From the NCBI GenBank assembly GCA_965202905.1, contig OZ241868.1, positions 1 to 64,000 on the forward strand: a stretch of DNA of 64,000 nucleotides. Reading direction: 5' to 3'. The position numbers and the translations under genes are program-made. How positions within the stretch are numbered: position 1 is the first letter of the stretch; every line of letters starts with the position of its first letter. Origin of the DNA: CAYFYS01 sp965202905. Its GTDB lineage: Bacteria; Pseudomonadota; Alphaproteobacteria; MPNO01. The notes under the pieces are model-generated. The model worked only from the letters and a program-made list of their open reading frames with translations. It did not search any database and was not told the origin of the DNA. Of the stretch, positions 43,740 through 50,083 are shown piece after piece.

Positions 43740-45999
43740 CGACCAGCCTCCCAAGCGTTTCCACGTTAACCCGATGCATACTGCGGCGGCGTCCGTCGAT
43801 GGGGATGGACCGTCGCGCCCCGCCGGCCGTTGCATCGCCGACGAACAGCTTCCCCTTTTCAGAGTCATCGAAAGCGGACTCGCCCAGCAGGTCAGGGACC
43901 GCCTGTAGCTCGCCGCGGCTGAACCCCTTGCCGCGCCGCCATCCCCGACTCCCATGATTCGCGCGAGGAACGCGAGCGAACAGCGTTTCACCCGTCCGCG
44001 GAGGGCCGTTAACGGCTACGGTGACAGCCATCGTGACATTGTTCGTATCGGAAGCGCCAAGCGTAAGCCTGTAGGTGGTGGTCCGCAATGGTGTGACGTC
44101 AAGATTTCCGCTCGACTCCACAGAGTCGATTCCGGGATGAATCGCGACACTGCCGGGCTCCGCATGCCGGGTGGTCCACCGCAATGTGGCCACATCGCCC
44201 GCGAAGACCGCCGCCGGTTCCGACGTGAAAGAGACGATCTCCGGCGCGGGATCGGCGGCGACCCGGATGAGCGTCGAGACGTATTCGCCGCATCCGATGT
44301 TCAGCGAGGCCTCCTCGTTCAGCGGACGGTCGATCTGCTTATGATCGACGAAATCGTCCAACCGGATCTCGACATCGTTCCCGTTCTTCTTATAGAGATT
44401 GAGCTTCTGATTCAGTTCGTTGTCGAACCCGATAGCGGCCGATTCGACTCGTTGCGGCAGCGATAGCCATATTGCCGCTTTCTCATCGGCGCGACGGCGA
44501 AACTCCTGTCGCGTCATCTCGAGCGACGTGTCGCGCCACGCGCCGGGTTCACCCTCCTCGTGCTCCATCCGCCACCAGATACGCGGCAGAGTCAGTTCGA
44601 TGTCAACGCGCCCGGCGTCGGACTCCAGCACGCAGGATATGCGGTCCGCGTCGCGATGCGGCGGGACGATGAGACTGTCTTCCCGCGCGTCCACGCACAT
44701 TGTCTCGGACAACGGAATTGGGCGGACGATCGCGCCATCGGCGCCGCTGAAACGCACCGTCGTTGGGGGATACCCGGTTGGGAGCGGTACGAGCAATGTG
44801 TGCTCACCGTACCGCTCGCCGTTGACCAGTATTTCACGAAGACCGCGCAGGTATCGAAATTCGACACTGTCCATAAGCTCCGGTTCGGCATCGTAAACGC
44901 GGACGAAAAACCATCCTTGTCGGCCGTTCAAGACCTCCGCAAGCGATCGCTCGGCCGGGTTGAAGTTTTCACCTTTCCAGCCGCCATCTCCTTCCTCTTC
45001 CTCGCCGACTCGCGCCCACACGACGCCGGGTGCGGGCGTCAGCTTCGGCGGAGTATTGCCGACGAACAGCTCCCCCTTTTCAGAGTCATCGAAAGCGGAC
45101 TCGCCCGAGAGTTTAACAGCGGCGGTCAACGGGAAGTCGTATCCCTCAAATCCGCCCACATCTTCCGCCGTCCCGTCCTTGCTTCGATAGAAATAATGCG
45201 CCGTGAAGCTCCGGTCCGTGCACCCCTGACGCTCAACGGGCGCATGCCCTTTGCGTCGCCAATCGTTCGGCACGATGACGACGAAGTATCCATCCGTGAT
45301 TTTGTGGACCCTGCGGCCGTTACCGTTCCAGTCGGTCCGCAGCTCGAATATCAGGGGCTTGCCGTCGAACAACGGGAACGGGAGATCGTCCCGCTCACCG
45401 TCTTCGAAGCGAATGGATAGCCGGCCGCGGAACGACGAAAGACAGCACTCGCGGTTCACGATTTCCAGAGAGTCCCCATCGTCGGAGCCCCTGTCGCGCC
45501 GCACTTCCGCGATCCTGCATTCATCGTCGAAGGACAGGACAACCTCCCATTGCCCTGAAACGGGAGATTCTCGACAGATCAACTCCGGACGGGGGGAGAT
45601 TGCGGTCGTTGCGGCGGTGGTTTCGGGGTTGGGACGGTTTTTTCGCCTCCCTCCTATCGCGCGCGGGCCTTTCGGCTCCGGTTGCCTTTTCTTCTTCTCC
45701 TCCGTCGAGTCGGAATTCTCGTTCCGCGATGAGCCGGGATCGTCGGAGAGTTGTACGGAAGGTGAATCCGGTTTCCCGGATGCGTCTTCCGATGGCCCGG
45801 AAGGCGTCTCCTGCGGCTCGTTGTTCGGCTCATTGTTCCCGGATCGGCCCGGTGGTTCGGATTCGCCCGAAACGCCTTTCGTCGCTTCCGCCCCGGGAAC
45901 CCTCGGCGACGGACACAACCGGCGCGTCCAGGCACAGATCCTTCGGATACTATGGCTTATGGTCCTTCGGACACTATGGCTTATGGCTCGCAATGCCAC
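43732..45999 (-). CDS. Unrecognised 755-aa protein with Ig-like domain, coupled to the helicase
   Basis: 755 aa if started at GTG 45999; the first 20 residues (ISHSVRRT ISHSIRRI) come from a 24-bp tandem repeat, so the true start may lie further in. Residues about 35-125 are a low-complexity acidic/Pro/Ser stretch ending in KKKRQPEPKG; the remainder is beta-rich. Around residues 580-650 there is a bacterial Ig-like domain (EIVSFTSEPAAVFAGDVATL...TTYRLTLGA). The motif GESAFDDSEKGELFVGN occurs near residue 300 and again near 705, encoded by a 49-bp direct repeat. No enzymatic motif or signal peptide was seen. The stop overlaps the helicase start, so the two act together. Function unknown; sensor or adaptor of a defence helicase is inference. 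Confidence 0.65.
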   Translation of the reverse strand: MALRAISHSVRRTISHSIRRICAWTRRLCPSPRVPGAEATKGVSGESEPPGRSGNNEPNNEPQETPSGPSEDASGKPDSPSVQLSDDPGSSRNENSDSTEEKKKRQPEPKGPRAIGGRRKNRPNPETTAATTAISPRPELICRESPVSGQWEVVLSFDDECRIAEVRRDRGSDDGDSLEIVNRECCLSSFRGRLSIRFEDGERDDLPFPLFDGKPLIFELRTDWNGNGRRVHKITDGYFVVIVPNDWRRKGHAPVERQGCTDRSFTAHYFYRSKDGTAEDVGGFEGYDFPLTAAVKLSGESAFDDSEKGELFVGNTPPKLTPAPGVVWARVGEEEEGDGGWKGENFNPAERSLAEVLNGRQGWFFVRVYDAEPELMDSVEFRYLRGLREILVNGERYGEHTLLVPLPTGYPPTTVRFSGADGAIVRPIPLSETMCVDAREDSLIVPPHRDADRISCVLESDAGRVDIELTLPRIWWRMEHEEGEPGAWRDTSLEMTRQEFRRRADEKAAIWLSLPQRVESAAIGFDNELNQKLNLYKKNGNDVEIRLDDFVDHKQIDRPLNEEASLNIGCGEYVSTLIRVAADPAPEIVSFTSEPAAVFAGDVATLRWTTRHAEPGSVAIHPGIDSVESSGNLDVTPLRTTTYRLTLGASDTNNVTMAVTVAVNGPPRTGETLFARVPRANHGSRGWRRGKGFSRGELQAVPDLLGESAFDDSEKGKLFVGDATAGGARRSIPIDGRRRSMHRVNVETLGRLVDD
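43837..45106. repeat. 49-bp direct repeat inside the helicase-partner gene
   Basis: Copies at 43837-43885 and 45058-45106 differ by one base and are 1221 bp (407 codons) apart, in frame. Each encodes GESAFDDSEKG(E/K)LFVG. The near-identity at DNA level indicates recent duplication or gene conversion and makes the locus prone to deletion between copies. Confidence 0.9.
45939..45986. repeat. 24-bp tandem duplication at the 5' end of the helicase-partner gene
   Basis: Units 45939-45962 and 45963-45986 (tccttcggatactatggctt + atgg) differ by one base. They fall in the first codons of the 755-aa gene, adding eight residues in frame, and confuse the position of the true start. Confidence 0.9.
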
Positions 46000-46151
46000 C
46001 GGTCATATCCCCCGCGCGCCTCGCAGGGGGCGCTTTCGATCGCGAACACCGCAAGCGGCGATAGCTCGGGCGGGACCGGCAGATCGATGCGCCCGCTCAT
46101 GTCCTTCTCGCCGGGCAGGATGGCAAGGATAGCCGAGGTATCGACGATCAT
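45981..46151 (-). pseudogene. VapC/PIN-domain toxin N-terminal remnant
   Basis: From ATG 46151 the frame reads MIVDTSAILAILPGEKD, the standard opening of PIN-domain VapC toxins with the first catalytic Asp. The rest of the 57 codons does not continue the PIN fold, and no VapB-like antitoxin is seen upstream, so this is a truncated relic. It ends over the start of the 755-aa gene. Confidence 0.5.
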
Positions 46152-46515
46152 TTGGGCGGCCCCGCTCATCGTAGAGCGGATCGCCGTGCTCCACGGCCGA
46201 GAAGGCCCGGGCTCCAGCAGACTGGCGTAACGTTATCCGATGTCGTGAAGCTCGCGGGCCAGCGCGTCCGCCCCGCGCCGGTCCGGTTTCGACCGGGAGC
46301 GGTCCAAAGAACGACCTCTCCCCGTCGCTCAGCGGGTCTCGGATCGAGACGCCCCCCCAACTCAATCCGGCATTCCGAAGCGCGTCTCGCGCGTTTTGGA
46401 AACCAGCTTTGTCATCGGTGCCGGGTGGATCAACCGAGACATTTGAATCCCCCGGCCGATGATGCTCTGGCGATCATAACGCATTCAAAGGTCTCGATAA
46501 GTTGGTCCATCAACA
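46152..46515. other. Non-coding region between TA remnant and terminator
   Basis: About 360 bp. Short overlapping frames exist on the minus strand but none shows a family motif, and a tiny 17-codon ORF near 46430 ends at once. I see no RNA gene. It is probably debris from the decayed toxin locus. Confidence 0.4.
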
Positions 46516-46553
46516 GAAAAACCAGTGGTTCGAAGCGAAAGCTTCAAACCACT
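46516..46553 (-). terminator. Rho-independent terminator of the carbonic anhydrase gene
   Basis: A 13-bp stem (46524-46536 pairing with 46541-46553, one mismatch) closed by a tetraloop is followed on the minus strand by a T-run (A-run at 46517-46521). It overlaps the TAG stop of the gene at 46552. It is the clearest intrinsic terminator in the window. Confidence 0.88.
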
Positions 46554-47418
46554 AGCGCTCTATCGGCGAGAGCAAATCGGGGTTCGTGACCAGATTGCGC
46601 ACCCCGTGGGCGCGATGTTCGTCAAACGCGTTGTCGCGCAACCAGGCGTCGACCGACGAGATGCTGACTTTCTTGACCTGTGGCCGCACGCTCCAGGTTA
46701 CCTGGAAGGGCGAGCCTTTTTCGTTGTAGGCCGGACCTGTGGTGGACCCGGAATACAGCACCGGGGCGCCCGTGTCCGCAGGTATGTTCGTAGCCTGGTG
46801 CAGACCGTCAACGAATTCGTGATGCGTCAGTTCGACGAAATCGGCGGCGGTATCGTCATTGACCAGCACAAAAACCTGCGCTTCTACCCGCAATTGCGGG
46901 TTGCTAATGGCCTCGCTCAGGCATGAGCCAAGGGTCGGACCGGGTCCGACCTGCGCCGTGCTATGCACGTAGTGAACCTCGATGGTGTCGCCGGGCCGCA
47001 GATCGCCATGATCGCCGGCGCCCACGGCATTGTCGTAATGCGCAAGTTCGGCCGCGCTCAGCTCGCCGTCATACTTGAAACCGGCGCCATATCCGTGGCC
47101 ATCGCCATTGCCGGCATAGGCAGTGAACTCTCCGCCCTTGTGCTCGGAATTTTCATGAAAATGGATGTTGCAAAGGTTCATTCGGGTGCGGGCAGGCGCA
47201 TCTTCAAAGACGCGGGCGTTGCGCCCGCCCGCGGAATCGATATCGCGAGGCGATTGCGGGCCAAAGCCCGCGCCTATGGTGTTTTTCGCCAACATTGCGC
47301 GCTGCCCTGCGATCACCGCGTCCGGGACGGCTTCGTGCGTGTTGGATCCCGCAAGGGCGGCGGTAACCAGCATCAGCAAAGCCGTTCCCAGCATCAGTGC
47401 AGGTTCGGCGAATTTCAT
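46552..47418 (-). CDS. Delta-class carbonic anhydrase, secreted
   Basis: 288 aa from ATG 47418; a TTG eight codons earlier is less likely because the signal peptide (MKFAEPALMLGTALLMLVTA, cleavage near ALAG) begins here. The mature protein carries NLCNIHFHENSEHKGGEFTA and GDTIEVHYVHSTAQVGPGP, matching the zinc-histidine segments of delta-class carbonic anhydrases first known from diatoms and now found in proteobacteria. It should hydrate CO2 in the periplasm or outside the cell. It stands alone in the accessory island and has its own terminator, so it may have been acquired as a single-gene unit. Confidence 0.8.
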   Translation of the reverse strand: MKFAEPALMLGTALLMLVTAALAGSNTHEAVPDAVIAGQRAMLAKNTIGAGFGPQSPRDIDSAGGRNARVFEDAPARTRMNLCNIHFHENSEHKGGEFTAYAGNGDGHGYGAGFKYDGELSAAELAHYDNAVGAGDHGDLRPGDTIEVHYVHSTAQVGPGPTLGSCLSEAISNPQLRVEAQVFVLVNDDTAADFVELTHHEFVDGLHQATNIPADTGAPVLYSGSTTGPAYNEKGSPFQVTWSVRPQVKKVSISSVDAWLRDNAFDEHRAHGVRNLVTNPDLLSPIER

Positions 47419-47600
47419 CGGGGCCTTACTTGTCCGGAGCAAGGTTTCAACGGGGTTCCGCGACGGTATCGTAGCAAGAACCCCAGCTCGTTGGAAGCGC
47501 GTGACCAGGTTCGGATAGATGTGAGACGCAGTCCTTGGGCCGGGGCGGAGGGCTCCGAAGTTGTTGGTGAGAACAGACAGCTTGAAGAAGGACCACCACC

Positions 47601-48047
47601 ATGCAGGTATTCGACCTGCCTCGCCACATTACACGAGAAGCGAGCTTGGCGTCGCGTGCGAGCGCGGCGGCTGGCGGGAGGATGTCTTTGTCGACGATGA
47701 TGATCGCGGGCGTTTGCTCGCGCTTCCGGGCCAAGTTTGCGCCCGCTTCGGCTGGACGGTTAGTTGCCAACCTGTCGCGCGGCATGCGCCGGCTCAATGG
47801 CGTACACCCGGGCGTTCGACCGGCGGTGCGGCCGGGTGGGACGCGTCTTCCAGGGGCGCTACATGGCGGTTCTGGTGCAAAAGGACGCGCATCTGATCGG
47901 GTTCTGCCGATATGTCGTATTCAATCCGGCGCGCGCCGGCCGGGCCGGTTAGAGGCCTTTGCCGCCGAAATCTTCGGCGTCCACCATATGACCGTCAACC
48001 GCGCGGTACGCAGGTTCGAGGGCGGAGCCCGGTTCACGAAGATGTAG
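47601..48047 (+). pseudogene. REP-associated tyrosine transposase (RAYT) remnant, copy 1
   Basis: Pieces in three frames rebuild parts of a RAYT: MQVFDLPRHIT (47601), DVFVDDDDRGRLLALPGQVC (near 47680), LSRGMRRLNGV (near 47775), GRVGRVFQGRYMAVLVQKDA and GFCRYVVFNPARAG (about 47835-47945), and FGVHHMTVNRAVRRFE (near 47970). The HUH motif (normally NHFHLLV between the second and third pieces) is deleted. At least four frame changes make it dead. It lies 68 bp upstream of the DUF1640 repeat gene. Confidence 0.8.
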
Positions 48048-48115
48048 TGATGTGAGACCTGTCCCCTGTGCACGCGCTCGGGACGGTTCAAACGTCACGA
48101 AACAAGGGCTATGTT

Positions 48116-49168
48116 ATGGCCATGGCGCGAGCGACGGTCGTTTACGACACCCATGCGGCAGTACGCCGGCTGACCGAGGCGGGGCTTCCCGAGCCCCAGG
48201 CCGAGGCCGTGGTGCGCGAACAGACCCTGCTGCTCGAACACAACCTCGCGACCAAGACCGATATCGAAACCCTGCGCCAGGAAACCGGGGCCGGGCTCGA
48301 GAAGCTGAGCCTCGCGACCAAGGCCGATATCGAAACCCTGCGCCAGGAAACCGGGGCCGGGCTCGAGAAGCTGAGCCTCGCGACCAAGACCGATATCGAA
48401 ACCCTGCGCCAGGAAACCGGGGCCGGGCTCGAGAAGCTGAGCCTCGCGACCAAGGCCGATATCGAAACCCTGCGCCAGGAAACCGGGGCCGGGCTCGAGA
48501 AGCTGAGCCTCGCGACCAAGGCCGATATCGAAACCCTGCGCCAGGAAACCGGGGCCGGGCTCGAGAAGCTGAGTCTCGCGACCAAGGCCGATATCGAGAC
48601 CCTGCGTCAGGAGACGCAGGCCGATATCGAGACCCTGCGTCAGGAGACGCAGGCCGGGATCGAGACCCTGCGTCAGGAGACGCAGGCCGGGATCGAGACC
48701 CTGCGTCAGGAGACGCAGGCCGGGATCGAGACCCTGCGTCAGGAGATGCAGGCCGGGATCGAGACCCTGCGTCAGGAGATGCAGGCCGGGATCGAGACCC
48801 TGCGTCAGGAGATGCAGGCCGAGATCGAGACCCTGCGTCAGGAGACGCAGGCCGGGATCGAGAAGCTGAGCCTCAAGACCACGGCCGAGATCGAGACCCT
48901 GCGTCAGGAGACGCAGGCCGGGCTCGAGAAGCTGAGCCTCAAGACCACGGCCGAGATCGAGGCCCTGCGTCAGGAGACCAAGGCCGATATCGAGACCCTG
49001 CGTCAGGAAACCAGGGCCGGGATCGAATTGGTCAAGGCCGGGATCGAGACCCTGCGTCAGGAAACCAGGGCCGGGATCGAAGCGTCGAAGAACAGCCTCG
49101 TCATCTGGGTGGTGGGCCTCAATGCGGGGTTGGTGGGCCTGACCATCGCCATCCTCAAGCTGCTGTAG
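48116..49168 (+). CDS. DUF1640 (CCDC90/MCUR-like) coiled-coil membrane protein with amplified repeats
   Basis: 350 aa from ATG 48116. The N-terminal helix-rich segment (YDTHAAVRRLTEAGLPEPQA, then EAVVREQTLLLEHNLATK) and the C-terminal transmembrane helix (NSLVIWVVGLNAGLVGLTIA, ending ILKLL) are typical of bacterial DUF1640 proteins, usually about 110-200 aa. Between them lie five full 22-residue repeats (LATK[A/T]DIETLRQETGAGLEKLS) plus a partial sixth, then seven 11-residue repeats (QAGIETLRQET/M), then mixed units. Eleven-residue periodicity predicts a long hendecad coiled coil standing off the membrane. The role of bacterial DUF1640 is unknown; the eukaryotic relatives regulate the mitochondrial calcium uniporter. 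Confidence 0.85.
   Translation: MAMARATVVYDTHAAVRRLTEAGLPEPQAEAVVREQTLLLEHNLATKTDIETLRQETGAGLEKLSLATKADIETLRQETGAGLEKLSLATKTDIETLRQETGAGLEKLSLATKADIETLRQETGAGLEKLSLATKADIETLRQETGAGLEKLSLATKADIETLRQETQADIETLRQETQAGIETLRQETQAGIETLRQETQAGIETLRQEMQAGIETLRQEMQAGIETLRQEMQAEIETLRQETQAGIEKLSLKTTAEIETLRQETQAGLEKLSLKTTAEIEALRQETKADIETLRQETRAGIELVKAGIETLRQETRAGIEASKNSLVIWVVGLNAGLVGLTIAILKLL
48245..48847. repeat. 66-bp x5 and 33-bp x7 tandem repeats within the DUF1640 gene
   Basis: 66-bp units begin at 48245, 48311, 48377, 48443 and 48509, with a partial unit at 48575-48616. 33-bp units begin at 48617, 48650, 48683, 48716, 48749, 48782 and 48815. Units within each block are almost identical, but the blocks use different synonymous codons (gaaacc/cgccaggaa versus gagacc/cgtcaggag), so they were amplified separately. 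Both units are multiples of three, so copy change keeps the frame. Confidence 0.97.
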
Positions 49169-49181
49169 ACCGCCGCCCCCG

Positions 49182-49214
49182 GCCGCGCAGGGAAAGGGGC
49201 CGCGCAGGGAAGGG
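49182..49214. repeat. 16-17 bp tandem duplication after the DUF1640 gene
   Basis: gccgcgcagggaaaggg (49182-49198) is followed by a copy lacking one A (49199-49214), 14 bp after the stop codon. Confidence 0.8.
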
Positions 49215-49263
49215 GCCGGGTCTCGCAGTGCTACATTCCGGACGCGTTGACAGAGAGTCGCCG

Positions 49264-49422
49264 CCATGGCGCGGCCGGGTGGGGCATGTCTTTCAGAGGC
49301 GCCAGACGATCCTGGTACAAAGGGACGCGCGCCTGATCGGGTTCTGCCGATACGTCGTACTCAAGCTGGTGCGCGCCGGCCTGGTTGAAGATGTTGCCGA
49401 CCGGCGTTGGCCGACCCGGTAG
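49264..49422 (+). pseudogene. RAYT transposase remnant, copy 2
   Basis: One open frame reads WRGRVGHVFQRRQTILVQRD, RLIGFCRYVVLKLVRAGLVE and DVADRRWPT before a stop, matching the segment after the HUH core of RAYT proteins (GRVGHLFQGRYKAILV...CRYVVLNPVRAGLVED). It shares the unusual LIGFCRYVV with copy 1 but differs elsewhere, so both derive from one family. No start or catalytic motif. Downstream, up to 49604, I see no gene. Confidence 0.75.
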
Positions 49423-49604
49423 TGGCCTTTTTGCCGGATATCCGACCGCGACGAGGCGATGACCCAAGCCTGCTCTCCGGGAAGGGGCGCCGGGGTGGAT
49501 GGTTGGCGTGCCGGCGTGGCTGGCCGGTGAGCCTGCCCACGCCGCCTTGATGGCGTCGCAATTCCTGCGTAGCTTGGCCGCCCGGACGAACGGAAGTCAG
49601 GGGC

Positions 49605-50054
49605 ATGGCGAGGATCACGATCCGCGACCTCGATGACGAGACGTGAAGACCCGGCTTCGCAAGTGGGTGGCGGGGTGTGACCGGTCGATGGAAGAGGAGG
49701 CGCGGCTGATCCCGGCCGAGGCGGTCGCGCGCAAGGCGGCGCCGGCGAAGGGCTTGGGGACGGCAATCCACGAACTCTTCAAGCCATTCGGCGATACCCA
49801 TGTCGTTTCCGCGTTGATGCGCAGCGCTCCGAGCGCGGAGGTTCCGGCTTGGCTTGTTCGCCGGCCGGGTTCCGCCGTTCGACAGCGCCGCGGCCCGCGC
49901 TTACGCGGAGATCGCGGCGGCTCGCCGTGCGGGTGGGCGTCCGCTCTCCCAGGCCGATGGCTGGATCGCGGCGATCGTCTGCTCCCGCAACATGGCGGCG
50001 GCCGGCGATGTCCGGGAGTTCGAGGACATCGACATCGACATCGTCGACCCCTGA
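49605..50054 (+). pseudogene. Collapsed FitAB-type toxin-antitoxin locus
   Basis: Starts as a FitA-like ribbon-helix-helix antitoxin (MARITIRDLDDE at 49605), shifts frame at about 49640, and continues VKTRLRKWVAGCDRSMEEEA...LGTAIHELFKPFG. At about 49796 it passes directly into DTHVVSALMRSAPSAEVPAW, the N-terminus of the FitB/VapC PIN toxin. A further frame change near 49860 leads to PPFDSAAARAYAEIAAARRA...GGRPLSQADGWIAAI...DVREFEDIDIDIVDP, the toxin C-terminus. The antitoxin end and toxin start have been fused by deletion. Neither protein can be made intact. Confidence 0.85.
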
Positions 50055-50083
50055 GCTGACTCATGACCTGGGCTGACTCATGA
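50050..50083. repeat. 17-bp tandem duplication containing the hsdR start codon
   Basis: cctgagctgactcatga (50050-50066) and cctgggctgactcatga (50067-50083) differ by one base. Each contains an ATG; the second is the hsdR start at 50080, and the first copy covers the stop of the decayed toxin. Confidence 0.9.

Noticed and set aside
39489..45999. Naming the helicase pair DISARM, Druantia or Dpd
   Set aside because: Only the helicase domain layout is shared; the required partners (DrmB/methylase, DruH-like, or queuosine-type genes) are not recognisable, so a system name would be unsupported.
48095..49267. Long minus-strand open frame opposite the DUF1640 gene (repeated GLDLGLRLLTQ-like text)
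   Set aside because: It mirrors the 33/66-bp repeats of the plus-strand gene; the sense product has a sensible N-terminal domain and transmembrane helix, the antisense one does not.
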